NCBI GenBank assembly: GCA_027063305.1
Contig: JAMORY010000011.1
Location: 62,001-126,000, forward strand
Reading direction: 5' to 3'
Length of the DNA stretch: 64,000 nt
Origin: Sulfurovum sp.
GTDB lineage: Bacteria; Campylobacterota; Campylobacteria; Campylobacterales; Sulfurovaceae
Both the position numbers and the translations under genes were made by a program. Numbering within the stretch: the first letter of the stretch is position 1; the number at the start of each line of letters is the position of its first letter. The notes under the pieces are model-generated. The model was given only the letters and a program-made list of their open reading frames with translations. It had not been told where the DNA came from and did not search any database. Positions 8,460-17,322 of this stretch are shown here, one piece after another.

Positions 8460-9821
8460 ATGATAAGAAAAAGTAAGAAAATCATTGCAGCAGGACTCAT
8501 TTCGACTATAGGTGCGGCATATCTTTTTGGGGCATCCCCCCTACAGAACAGCCAGAACCAAAGCAGCATGAGCGCCAAAGAGAAACTTGAAGCCTATATC
8601 AAGTTCACGCAGATACTCAATATTATCGAAAAAGAGTATGTCGATGATGTCAATACCAGTACCTTGATCGACAAGGCATTGAAAGGGTTGATGAGCAACC
8701 TCGATGCGCACTCAAGCTATATGGATAAGAAATCATTCAAAGACCTGACCGTTCAGACCAAAGGTGAGTTCGGCGGGCTTGGTATCTCCGTAGGTATGAA
8801 AGACGGTGCATTGACCGTTATCGCACCGCTTGAAGGAACACCGGCAATGAAAGCAGGTGTCAAGGCGGGTGATATCATTCTTAAGATAGACGATAAAGCG
8901 ACCATCGGAATGAACATCGATGAAGCGGTGAAATTGATGCGCGGTAAGCCGGGTACGGATATCGTGCTGACTATCGTACGCAAGAAAGAACCTAAGCCGC
9001 TTAAGATCAAGATTACCAGAGCTATCATTAAAATTGACTCGGTCTACCCTAAGAGTATAGAGAAAGAGGACGGTATTCTCTATCTGCACGTAGCATCGTT
9101 CGATCAGAAAGTGGTCGAGAGCGTCAAAAAGGCGATCGCAGAGCATAACAATACCAAAGGGATCATCCTCGATCTTCGTAACAATCCGGGCGGATTGCTC
9201 GACCAAGCGACCGGGCTTGTCGATATGTTCGTTGAAAAAGGTGTCATCGTTAGCCAAAAAGGGCGTACGAAGTTCGAGAACGTTGAGTATGAAGCGCATA
9301 AGAAAGGGACCGATACCAAGACCCCTATCGTGACATTGGTCAACGGCGGTTCGGCATCCGCAAGTGAGATCGTCTCGGGAGCGCTTCAGGACTTTAACCG
9401 TTCTGTCGTGGTCGGAGAGAAGACCTTTGGAAAAGGTTCGGTTCAGATCGTTATTCCTGTAGGTCAGGACGAGGCACTGAAGTTGACCGTAGCACGTTAC
9501 TACCTGCCTAGCGGTCGTACTATTCAGAACGAGGGTGTAACGCCGGATATCATTGTTCATACCGGAAAGATCGACTATAGTGAAGATCCTGTTCTTCTCA
9601 AAGAGAGAGATCTGAAAAAACACCTTGAAGTAGAACTCTCCAAACTTGAAGGCGACAAAAAAGGCTCTGATGTCAAAACAAAAACGGCAAAAGCCGAAGA
9701 TAGCAATACGACACAGACGGATGATAAGCGTATTACCGAAGAGATGATCTATAACGATGCACAGCTTAAAAGCGCGCTCGATATTCTCAAAGCATTAATT
9801 ATTACACAGAAAGGAAAATAG
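8460..9821 (+). CDS. ctpA: Carboxy-terminal processing protease, S41 family
   Basis: A 453-residue exported serine protease. Domains in order: signal/anchor 1-25, a helical N-terminal region, a PDZ domain at about 100-185 (GGLGISVGMKDG...GVKAGDIILKID), and the S41 catalytic core. The core carries the Ser in GGSASASEIVSGA (near residue 300) and the Lys in GEKTFGKGSVQ (near 325), the catalytic dyad. CtpA-type proteases trim periplasmic and cell-wall proteins. It is the first gene of a tight block: purC starts 3 bp after its stop. Confidence 0.9.
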   Translation: MIRKSKKIIAAGLISTIGAAYLFGASPLQNSQNQSSMSAKEKLEAYIKFTQILNIIEKEYVDDVNTSTLIDKALKGLMSNLDAHSSYMDKKSFKDLTVQTKGEFGGLGISVGMKDGALTVIAPLEGTPAMKAGVKAGDIILKIDDKATIGMNIDEAVKLMRGKPGTDIVLTIVRKKEPKPLKIKITRAIIKIDSVYPKSIEKEDGILYLHVASFDQKVVESVKKAIAEHNNTKGIILDLRNNPGGLLDQATGLVDMFVEKGVIVSQKGRTKFENVEYEAHKKGTDTKTPIVTLVNGGSASASEIVSGALQDFNRSVVVGEKTFGKGSVQIVIPVGQDEALKLTVARYYLPSGRTIQNEGVTPDIIVHTGKIDYSEDPVLLKERDLKKHLEVELSKLEGDKKGSDVKTKTAKAEDSNTTQTDDKRITEEMIYNDAQLKSALDILKALIITQKGK

Positions 9822-9824
9822 TAC

Positions 9825-10544
9825 ATGGAAAAAAAGTCACTTGTCTATGAGGGCAAAGCCAAAAAGATCTGGTCTACGGATGATGAGAAGCTCTATATCT
9901 CCGAGTTCAAAGATGACCTTACCGCATTCAATGGAGAGAAGAAATCTTCCGAGGCGGGGAAAGGTGCGCTGAATAACAAGATCTCTACGGAGCTTTTCAA
10001 GTATCTTAGCGCCAAAGGGGTACCGACCCACTTTGTAGAGATGCTCGATGACAACCATATGCTTCACAAAAAGGCTGATGTGATCCTCATTGAAGTGATC
10101 GTACGTAACATCGCAACAGGAAGTTTGAGCCGAAACCTCGGTATCGAGGATGGGAAAGTACTTCCGTTCACGCTGGTTGAGTTCGACTACAAAAACGACG
10201 AGCTTGGTGATCCGAAGCTTAACGACCAGCACTGTCTTATCTTGGAGCTTGTCAATGATGCTTCCGAGCTTGAGTATATCCGATACTGGGCAAGACGTAT
10301 CAACGACCTGCTTAAAGCCTTCTATGCTGAGCGCGGTTTGATACTTGTTGATTTCAAGCTTGAGTTCGGACGTGACAGCGACGGTAATATCATCCTTATC
10401 GATGAGCTTAGCCCTGACAACTTCAGACTTTGGGACTCAGAGAGTGGTGAGAGTATGGACAAAGACCGTTTCAGAAAAGGTCTTGGCGGTTTGAAAGTGG
10501 CATACGAAGAGGTACTCAACCGTATCTTGGGTACGAAACAGTAA
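9825..10544 (+). CDS. purC: SAICAR synthetase (phosphoribosylaminoimidazole-succinocarboxamide synthase)
   Basis: A 239-residue cytosolic enzyme of de novo purine synthesis, ligating aspartate to CAIR with ATP. It opens with [11 protein letters not shown] and contains the SAICAR signatures [15 protein letters not shown] and [11 protein letters not shown] followed by [13 protein letters not shown]. The length is normal for the bacterial family. It lies between ctpA and purS and probably shares their transcript. Confidence 0.95.
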   Translation: MEKKSLVYEGKAKKIWSTDDEKLYISEFKDDLTAFNGEKKSSEAGKGALNNKISTELFKYLSAKGVPTHFVEMLDDNHMLHKKADVILIEVIVRNIATGSLSRNLGIEDGKVLPFTLVEFDYKNDELGDPKLNDQHCLILELVNDASELEYIRYWARRINDLLKAFYAERGLILVDFKLEFGRDSDGNIILIDELSPDNFRLWDSESGESMDKDRFRKGLGGLKVAYEEVLNRILGTKQ

Positions 10545-10577
10545 TTTTATATTAAATCATATTAACAGGGAGAAACC

Positions 10578-10817
10578 ATGACAGCGATCGTAAACGTATT
10601 TTTGAAAGAGGGTGTACTTGACCCTCAAGGTAAAGCGGCACACCATGCACTGGATTCACTTGGGTTCGAAGGTGTCAAGGATGTACGTATCGGTAAGCAG
10701 ATCGTACTTCAGCTCGATACTGATGACAGAGCCAAAGCGGAAACGGAAGTCAAAGAGATGTGTGAGACACTTCTTGCCAATACCGTGATCGAAGACTACA
10801 CTATCGAGATCAAGTAA
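10578..10817 (+). CDS. purS: FGAM synthase subunit PurS
   Basis: A 79-residue protein with the PurS features VNVFLKEGVLDPQGKAAHHAL and VRIGKQIVLQLD. PurS dimers bridge PurQ and PurL in the multi-subunit formylglycinamidine ribonucleotide synthase. AGGGAGAAACC precedes the ATG, and the stop overlaps the purQ start by one base (TAATG), so the two are coupled. PurL is not in this window. Confidence 0.95.
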   Translation: MTAIVNVFLKEGVLDPQGKAAHHALDSLGFEGVKDVRIGKQIVLQLDTDDRAKAETEVKEMCETLLANTVIEDYTIEIK

Positions 10818-11488
10818 TGAAAGTAGCAGTATTACGATTTCCGGGGACAAACTGTGAGTTCGATACGCAGTATGCGTTCGAAAAACTGGGACATACGACT
10901 GAGCTTGTGTGGCATGAGGAGGAGTCACTCCCTTCCGATATCGACCTTGTGGTCGTACCCGGCGGGTTCTCATACGGTGACTATTTGCGTTCGGGTTCGA
11001 TCGCGCGTTTCTCTCCTGTCATGAAAGCGGTATCGAAGTATGCGGAGGACGGCGGTAAAGTGCTTGGGATCTGTAACGGGTTCCAGATTTTGACTGAAGC
11101 GGGTCTGCTTCCGGGTGCTTTGAAGCGTAACAACAACCTTCACTTCATCTCCAAGCATCAGTACCTGCGTGTAGAGAATACCGATAACGATTTCCTTAAC
11201 AAGTGTGAAGCGGGAGAGGTATTGAACATCCCTATCGCCCATGCGGACGGGAACTACTATATCGATGACGAGGGGCTTGAGAAACTGGAAGCCAACGGTC
11301 AAGTACTGCTTCGTTACAGTGATTCCGAAGGTAATCGTGTGGTAGTGAACGGTTCTGTTACCTCCATTGCAGGTATCTGTAACGAGAAAAAGAATGTCTT
11401 TGGGCTTATGCCTCACCCTGAACGTGCGCTTGAAGCGATCCTTGGAAGCGAGGACGGTGTGAAGATGCTTAAAGGCTTCGAGTCCTAA
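10817..11488 (+). CDS. purQ: FGAM synthase glutaminase subunit PurQ
   Basis: A 223-residue class I glutamine amidotransferase that feeds ammonia to PurL. Visible motifs: FPGTNCEFDT at the N-terminus, the nucleophile Cys in LGICNGFQIL, and His/Glu in MPHPERALE near the C-terminus. It is translationally coupled to purS upstream and overlaps the following gene by one base. Confidence 0.95.
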   Translation: MKVAVLRFPGTNCEFDTQYAFEKLGHTTELVWHEEESLPSDIDLVVVPGGFSYGDYLRSGSIARFSPVMKAVSKYAEDGGKVLGICNGFQILTEAGLLPGALKRNNNLHFISKHQYLRVENTDNDFLNKCEAGEVLNIPIAHADGNYYIDDEGLEKLEANGQVLLRYSDSEGNRVVVNGSVTSIAGICNEKKNVFGLMPHPERALEAILGSEDGVKMLKGFES

Positions 11489-12531
11489 TGCATGCCTTTC
11501 GCACCTTGCTATCTTGGTGGAGCATCCTGCTCTTGGCTTCGGCTCTGCTCCACGCCGAAGGTGCGTTCAAATACAGCTACCTTCCCAAAAAAGTCTATGA
11601 AAATCAAGTCTTTCCCGTAACGATCATCGATACGCGTACGAACAAAGAGAAGATCAGCTACCGTTTTGATTTTCGAACGGGTATCCGAACGCTCTCTACG
11701 AAACCATTGGTCATTCGTAACGGAAATGACAACTTCTACACCTTTTACTACAAAGCCAAAGATGGAATGACCGTCACGATCCCCCGTATTACCATTCGAA
11801 CCTCCCAAGAGAAGTTTATTTTACCCTCTCAATCCATAGCGGTGGAGAAGCTCTCTGCACCACGTTCATTCTGTGGTGTACTTGCAGCGGACCTGAAGAT
11901 GAAGAACCATCAAGTCTCCCACTATGACGAGTCGAACTACCTTGTGACACTGGCACTTGAGGCGTATGAGGCGAACCTTGAAGATATGTATTTGCCAGGT
12001 GCGACCGAGTATGGAGTGGAGTCGCTTAAAAGACACGGTGCCAAGGTCAAGGGCGAGTTCTATGTGGTTGTTCCGACATCGACGAAATCGTTGGATTTTA
12101 GCTACTACAACACTATCAAGGGGCAGTATATCATGCTTCATGTCCCTGTGTCGCTCATGGACAGCAGTGTGGTGACACAGAGTGACCTGAACCCGAAAGA
12201 GGACAGCTTTGAGAAGCTGAAGAAGTACTCTCTCATGGCATTGGCAGGCTTTTTTGTACTGATGTTCCTTCTCTACCGTGATATTTTCTATCTGGTACTG
12301 GGGACGGTCTCGATCATAACGCTTCTGACCTTCTATACGCCAAAGAAGAAGGTGTGCATTAAACAAGGTGCCCCACTCTACATTCTGCCGACAGAGAACA
12401 GTACGGTCAGCACCAAGGTAGAGAAGAAGATGGAGACGATACTTTTGGGCGAACGTCTGAACTATAAGAAAATAGAGTATAAGAACGGAATGATAGGATG
12501 GGTAAAAGATGAAGACCTTTGCAAAAATTAG
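11488..12531 (+). CDS. Membrane-anchored periplasmic protein with C-terminal SH3-like domain
   Basis: 347 residues: signal peptide 1-23, a beta-rich periplasmic region, two adjacent hydrophobic segments near residues 248-275, then a cytosolic-length tail whose last 55 residues look like a bacterial SH3 domain (GAPLYILPTENSTV...NGMIGWVKDEDL). The overall plan resembles BatD-like proteins, but I cannot assign it. It begins one base inside purQ and overlaps plsC by 23 bp, so it is part of the pur-plsC transcript. Function unknown; a cell-envelope role is inferred from topology. Confidence 0.65.
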   Translation: MHAFRTLLSWWSILLLASALLHAEGAFKYSYLPKKVYENQVFPVTIIDTRTNKEKISYRFDFRTGIRTLSTKPLVIRNGNDNFYTFYYKAKDGMTVTIPRITIRTSQEKFILPSQSIAVEKLSAPRSFCGVLAADLKMKNHQVSHYDESNYLVTLALEAYEANLEDMYLPGATEYGVESLKRHGAKVKGEFYVVVPTSTKSLDFSYYNTIKGQYIMLHVPVSLMDSSVVTQSDLNPKEDSFEKLKKYSLMALAGFFVLMFLLYRDIFYLVLGTVSIITLLTFYTPKKKVCIKQGAPLYILPTENSTVSTKVEKKMETILLGERLNYKKIEYKNGMIGWVKDEDLCKN

Positions 12532-13219
12532 ATTCTACTGGGGTGCTGCGGTCATCTCTCTTAATACGGCGGTTCTCATGATCCCTGCCATTTTGATGAT
12601 GAATAAATATAAACATCTCTTTTTGCATTACATCAATCGCATGACCATGTTCATGATGGGTGCGAAGTATCGGATGGAGGGTGAGCTTGACCCTGAGGCA
12701 GATATGATCGTGATGAACCATCAGGGGATCATGGATATCGTTGCTATGGAAGCGATGCAGAAGAACCATCTTCGATGGGTAGCGAAAAAAGAGCTGTTTG
12801 AGACACCGTGGTTCGGACTTTTGCTTCAAAAGTCCGATATGATCCGACTCGATAGAGGCTCAAAGGCAGGGCTGGTCGGTCTTTTCAAAGATGTTAAAGA
12901 GTCTTTGGAGGTCAAGCACCGACAAGTTGCTATCTTTCCTGAAGGAACACGTGCAAAGGGGCAGAAGCTCCTGCCATTTAAGAATGGGACGAAGATGATC
13001 GCCGAGAAGTTGAAGCTTAAAGTTCAGCCGGTGGTCATTACAGGAAGCAAGTGGGTACTGAACGAACATAACCGTACAGGACACAGCGGTACGGTACACT
13101 ATAAATGTCTGCCTACCATCGATGTGGCGAATGCCCCTGAAGATTGGTTCGAAGCACTCCATGAAACAATGCAAAAAGAGATAGACACGATCTACGAGAA
13201 AGAAGGAAGAGAGCGTTAA
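12509..13219 (+). CDS. plsC: 1-acyl-sn-glycerol-3-phosphate acyltransferase
   Basis: A 236-residue membrane-associated enzyme that makes phosphatidic acid. The acyltransferase motif NHQGIMD gives the catalytic His71 and Asp76, and FPEGTRAKGQ near residue 145 is the substrate-binding motif. A hydrophobic stretch at 12-31 anchors it. The start overlaps the preceding gene by 23 bp, implying co-translation. Confidence 0.9.
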   Translation: MKTFAKIRFYWGAAVISLNTAVLMIPAILMMNKYKHLFLHYINRMTMFMMGAKYRMEGELDPEADMIVMNHQGIMDIVAMEAMQKNHLRWVAKKELFETPWFGLLLQKSDMIRLDRGSKAGLVGLFKDVKESLEVKHRQVAIFPEGTRAKGQKLLPFKNGTKMIAEKLKLKVQPVVITGSKWVLNEHNRTGHSGTVHYKCLPTIDVANAPEDWFEALHETMQKEIDTIYEKEGRER

Positions 13220-13255
13220 CTCTCTTACTAAATATATAAATAAGGATATTGAAGC

Positions 13256-13516
13256 ATGGCTACACTACAAGAAGAAGTGACCAAACATATTAAGAAGCTG
13301 GTACGTCCGCTCAAAGATGAATCGGAGCTACGTGACGTATTGAAGGTCAAACTAACGAAAAAAGAGTTCAAACTCCTCAATGCGTGGGCAGAAGAGAGAT
13401 CCCTTGAAGCGCTCAAAGAGAAACTCAACCTCGATGAGGAGCGTTATGGCAAACTCTCGATAAAACTTATCAAGAAACTCAATCAAGAGAGGATCAAACA
13501 GGCGATGTGCCTGTAG
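13256..13516 (+). CDS. Small helical hypothetical protein, 86 aa
   Basis: A charged, Lys/Glu/Leu-rich helical protein without signal peptide, beginning MATLQEEVTKHIKKLVRPL. I do not recognise a family. AAGGATATTGAAGC precedes the ATG. It follows plsC by 36 bp and overlaps the convergent pfkA gene by 23 bp. Predicted all-alpha; function unknown. Confidence 0.6.
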   Translation: MATLQEEVTKHIKKLVRPLKDESELRDVLKVKLTKKEFKLLNAWAEERSLEALKEKLNLDEERYGKLSIKLIKKLNQERIKQAMCL

Positions 13517-14486
13517 TTCCCTCTTTAATACCATACTCCTTTCCTAATAATAACAACTCCTCAGGGATCATATAGTCTACAAATGCCACATCTTCAATAC
13601 TTCTATAACCAAACCCACCATCGTTATAGCATATAACGGCATCTTTACGCCCCTCTAAAAGTCCATCTATGGCATGAGTGACAAAACGATATGCCATCAA
13701 TCGGTCATAAACGGTAGGGTTCCCGCCACGTTGGACATGTCCTAGTACGGTTGCCCTGCTCTCTATGCCTATCTCTTTTTCAAACCATGTAACCAGTGTT
13801 TGCGTTTGATCTAACGCTTCGGAGACAATAGCTACAAAGTAGTCACGTCCTGCAGATTTCTCTCTTAGGAAACGCTCCTTATAGGTATGAAGGTCATAAG
13901 GTATTTCAGGAATAAGGCACAACTCCGCACCGCTTGTTAGGGCTGAGACCAGTGCAAGGTAGCCGCATTCGCGCCCCATGGTCTCAATGACGAAGGCACG
14001 GTCAAATGAAGAAGCGGTATCGCGAATGGCATCGATGGCATTCTTGATGATATTAAGTGCGGTATCGACACCAAGGCAGTATTCGGTACCTGCAATATCG
14101 TTGTCGATAGTTGCAGGAATACCGCTAAAGGAGATATCACTCTCTTGACTGAGCTTCTGCATTCCCTTGAACGAGCCGTCACCTCCCAGTACGACCACCC
14201 CTTCAATACCGTGAGCCTTGAGGTTCTTTAAGGCTTGAGTACGGTAGTGTTTTTCCAAAAAGCGTTTGGAGCGTGCCGATTTGATAATGGTACCCCCTTT
14301 GGTGATGATGCCAGCAACCTCTTTATACCCTACGGGGTAGATATGGTCATCTATCATTCCCTCATACCCATGTTCGATGAAATACGGTTGCATCTTTTTT
14401 AGCAGGGCATACTCGACAAAGCGTTTAAGTGCAGCATTCATACCTGAGACATCTCCACCGGAACAGAGAATGGCGATTTTTTTCAT
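13494..14486 (-). CDS. pfkA: 6-phosphofructokinase
   Basis: 330 residues from the ATG at 14486, chosen because AGAGGC precedes it and it gives the classical start KKIAILCSGGDVSGMNAA. Motifs: GGDGS (ATP/PPi site), PATIDNDI with the catalytic Asp, ETMGRECGYLA and a C-terminal GHVQRGGNPT. It phosphorylates fructose 6-phosphate in glycolysis. The GGDGS motif is usual in ATP-dependent bacterial PfkA, but donor choice cannot be fixed by reading. It sits next to the lipoylation/PDH block on the same strand. Confidence 0.9.
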   Translation of the reverse strand: MKKIAILCSGGDVSGMNAALKRFVEYALLKKMQPYFIEHGYEGMIDDHIYPVGYKEVAGIITKGGTIIKSARSKRFLEKHYRTQALKNLKAHGIEGVVVLGGDGSFKGMQKLSQESDISFSGIPATIDNDIAGTEYCLGVDTALNIIKNAIDAIRDTASSFDRAFVIETMGRECGYLALVSALTSGAELCLIPEIPYDLHTYKERFLREKSAGRDYFVAIVSEALDQTQTLVTWFEKEIGIESRATVLGHVQRGGNPTVYDRLMAYRFVTHAIDGLLEGRKDAVICYNDGGFGYRSIEDVAFVDYMIPEELLLLGKEYGIKEGTTGTSPV

Positions 14487-14568
14487 CAGAGCCTCTTTTT
14501 TATTTAGATTATAACACTTTTTAAAGAGCAATACTTTTAAGTGCCCTATATTTTTCTAAAGCGTTTTT

Positions 14569-15426
14569 CTAAAGCGCATCGGCATGGTAGGAACTTCTTA
14601 CCAATGCTCCTGATGCCACCGCTTCAAACCCCATCTCATAGGCTTTCTCTTTCATATGTTCAAACCATTCGGGTGCATAGTACTGCATGACGGGATGATG
14701 GTGTGGGGTTGGTTGCAGATACTGTCCGATGGTCAGTTCGTTCACTCCTGCGTTTAAAAGATCTGCCATTGTCTCCAGCAGTTCGGCTTCACTCTCTCCC
14801 AAACCGACCATTAATGAAGATTTGACCGCACCCTTAAAGTGTGTGGCGTAGTAACGCAGTGTTGCCAAAGAGCGGTCGTAGTTGCTTTGGGGACGGATGA
14901 ATGGGGAGAGTCTGCGTGCGGTCTCTTCATTGTGGGCCAGTTTGTCCGCGCCGCAGGAGACCATGCGTGCAAGCAGTTCCTCTTTGGCTTTGAAGTCTGG
15001 GGTGAGCAGTTCGACTTTGATGCTGCTGTCCATCCTTTTAATGGCTTCGACCGTTCGTATGAACTGCCCTGCACTCAAATCGGGCAGGTCATCACGGTCA
15101 ACGGAGGTGATGACCACATATCGCAGCCCCAGATATTTGACCGCTTGGGCAATGCGCTCAGGTTCGGTAGGGTCAGGCGGTGCGCCTTTGCCTGTTTTGA
15201 CATTACAGAATCGGCAGGCACGGGTACAGGTGTCGCCGAGTATCATAAAGGTGGCGGTCTGACTGGCATAGCACTCGGTACGGTTGGGACAGGCAGCGGC
15301 TTCGCAGACGGTGGTGAGGTTGTGCGCACGGAGGATGTTACTTGTTTGACCGATAAGTTCAGGGTCTGGGGCTTTAACATGTGGCTTCGTTGAAGCTGAG
15401 TGAGGAGTTGGGTAGGCTTTAGGCAT
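14569..15426 (-). CDS. lipA: Lipoyl synthase
   Basis: A 285-residue radical SAM enzyme that inserts sulfur at C6 and C8 of octanoyl groups. It has both iron-sulfur cluster sites: the auxiliary site in CEAAACPNRTEC and the radical SAM site CTRACRFC, plus the C-terminal RSSYHA serine ligand motif. The start overlaps the end of lipB by 8 bp. Together with lipB and the PDH genes upstream it forms a complete lipoate supply and use cluster. Confidence 0.95.
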   Translation of the reverse strand: MPKAYPTPHSASTKPHVKAPDPELIGQTSNILRAHNLTTVCEAAACPNRTECYASQTATFMILGDTCTRACRFCNVKTGKGAPPDPTEPERIAQAVKYLGLRYVVITSVDRDDLPDLSAGQFIRTVEAIKRMDSSIKVELLTPDFKAKEELLARMVSCGADKLAHNEETARRLSPFIRPQSNYDRSLATLRYYATHFKGAVKSSLMVGLGESEAELLETMADLLNAGVNELTIGQYLQPTPHHHPVMQYYAPEWFEHMKEKAYEMGFEAVASGALVRSSYHADAL

Positions 15427-15994
15427 TGAAAACCTCTTCTATGTTTTTTACTACTTCTGTAAAGACTTCCTCTTCATTCATGTTAACACCCTCTGCTGCC
15501 AGTGATGTCGGTACAACACTTTCCAGTCCGCATGGTGGAACCTGTGCATGGAAGTTCAGGTCAACATCGACATTGAGTGCGACACCGTAGAGGCTGACCC
15601 CTTGGCTGTAGCGAAATCCCAAAGAGGCGATCTTTCGGTTTTCGATGTAGAAACCGGGATTATGTTTGTCGTAGGTGACTTTGGGGAGGTGTCGGAAGAA
15701 AAAGGCTTCAAACGCTTTGCGGACATTGGCGTAAAATCGTGCGGGGTTTGGGGTTTGAAAGACAAAGTAGAAGATGCACTGCCCCAGGGTGTGTGCGGTA
15801 ATGGAACCGCCTCTGCCACACCGTACGGTCTTGACGCTCCACGCATTTTTGTCATCGCTTCCTACCGTGAAGAGCGGCGGATGGGAGCAGAGAATAAGGT
15901 GGTTCTCTTTGTGTTGTACCGCCTGGGCATGAAGCATTTGCATCCGCACTTCCGCCTCTTCAAACGGAACGACACCCCACTGATGAACGGTCAT
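15419..15994 (-). CDS. lipB: Lipoyl(octanoyl) transferase
   Basis: A 191-residue enzyme that moves octanoate from acyl carrier protein to lipoyl domains. It has the RGGSITAH.LGQ motif and the catalytic pair Lys121 (NRKIASLG) and Cys155 (PPCGLES). It overlaps lpdA upstream by 4 bp and lipA downstream by 8 bp, so all are likely translated from one message. Confidence 0.9.
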   Translation of the reverse strand: MTVHQWGVVPFEEAEVRMQMLHAQAVQHKENHLILCSHPPLFTVGSDDKNAWSVKTVRCGRGGSITAHTLGQCIFYFVFQTPNPARFYANVRKAFEAFFFRHLPKVTYDKHNPGFYIENRKIASLGFRYSQGVSLYGVALNVDVDLNFHAQVPPCGLESVVPTSLAAEGVNMNEEEVFTEVVKNIEEVFNA

Positions 15995-17322
15995 AACCGT
16001 AAGAATGCCTTCTCAAGACTCTCTGAGAAGCTAGGATGTGCCAAGATGGTCTCTTTTGCCGTAGCGGCATCCATCTCACCTGCGATCGCCATAGCAACCG
16101 TGGCAATGAGCTCTTCGGCATAGGGAGAGAATATCTCCCCGCCGATGATGAACTCCTCTCCATCGGCATAGAGTGCCATCACACCCAGATCACCGTCATG
16201 GCTGTGTACAAAAGGAAGACCTTTGAGTGGTACGACACTCTCTTTGAATGTCACACCCTCTTTTTCAAGCACTGTTTTGCTCTTGCCTACCGTTGCATAG
16301 CTGCACGGCAGTGTGTGGATAAACTTGATAATGCGACCCATGTCAATGATCTCGGCAGGTTTGCCAAGAATACGGCGTACCACATTGAGCACCTCGGCAC
16401 GCGCAGCGTGGGCAAGCTGTATCTTGCCGTTGCAGTCCCCTACCGCGTAGTGTTTGGGGAGTGTGGTCTCGAACTTCTCATTGGTCTCAATGCCTTTAGC
16501 GCCTACTTTTATCTCTGCTGTCTGTACCACTTCGGTGTTGGCTTTTCTGCCTGTGGCGACCAGCAGTGTCGGTACATAGTGTTCACTACCGTCTTCAAAG
16601 ACGATGTGCACCCCGCGTTTGTCGGTTGCTTTGGCACTTTGAATACTGCTTTGCGGTCTCAGCGTAATGCCAAGAGATTCAAGCTGCATTTTCATATTTG
16701 CAGATATCATCCCATGTGCCTGACGCAGCAGGGTATCATGCCGCCAGATGAGTTCGGTCTCTACACCTGAAGCGGCAAAGAAAGAAGCCATCTCCAGCCC
16801 GATGGCACCGTCACCATAAACAGCGATCTTCTGTGGAAGCTGCTTCATGTTCAGCACATCGTTACTGGTAATGACCTCCTTACCGTCATAGGCAATGCCT
16901 TCGGGTACGAACGGACGCGCACCCGTACCGATGACAATGTACTCTGCTGTGATCTTCTTGCCATTCGCTTCGACCGTATGCGGGGCAACCACCTGCCCCT
17001 CTGCATCGATGAGCGTCACATCTTTACACTGCGCGGTAATGCCCTGCGTAGCACGGTTGAGCAGTGCCTCTTTTTTGGCTTCGAGCTTTGCCATATCGAG
17101 TGTGAGTGCGCCGTCAAAATGGTCGTGCTTCGAGCGCCGCAGTGTCTCTGCCACTTCAAGGTACATCTTGGAGGGAATGCACCCGTTGTGCAGACAGGTA
17201 CCGCCAAGATGCCCCATGTTTTTCTCTGCCAGTGCCGTTTTGAGTCCGCCTCTGGCTGCAATGATCGCTCCTGCATAGTTAAGCCCGCCACCGACAAAGA
17301 GGATATCGTAGTCGTAGTTCAT
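15991..17322 (-). CDS. lpdA: Dihydrolipoyl dehydrogenase (E3)
   Basis: A 443-residue flavoprotein with an N-terminal FAD-binding Rossmann fold, the redox-active disulfide GGTCLHNGCIPSK (Cys43/Cys48), a central NAD-binding fold (YGDGAIGLEMA) and a C-terminal dimerisation domain. It reoxidises dihydrolipoamide of the E2 component. Overlaps of 4 bp with the E2 gene and with lipB support one operon. The FAD motif reads GGGLNYAGAI instead of the usual GxGxxG pattern. Confidence 0.88.
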   Translation of the reverse strand: MNYDYDILFVGGGLNYAGAIIAARGGLKTALAEKNMGHLGGTCLHNGCIPSKMYLEVAETLRRSKHDHFDGALTLDMAKLEAKKEALLNRATQGITAQCKDVTLIDAEGQVVAPHTVEANGKKITAEYIVIGTGARPFVPEGIAYDGKEVITSNDVLNMKQLPQKIAVYGDGAIGLEMASFFAASGVETELIWRHDTLLRQAHGMISANMKMQLESLGITLRPQSSIQSAKATDKRGVHIVFEDGSEHYVPTLLVATGRKANTEVVQTAEIKVGAKGIETNEKFETTLPKHYAVGDCNGKIQLAHAARAEVLNVVRRILGKPAEIIDMGRIIKFIHTLPCSYATVGKSKTVLEKEGVTFKESVVPLKGLPFVHSHDGDLGVMALYADGEEFIIGGEIFSPYAEELIATVAMAIAGEMDAATAKETILAHPSFSESLEKAFLRL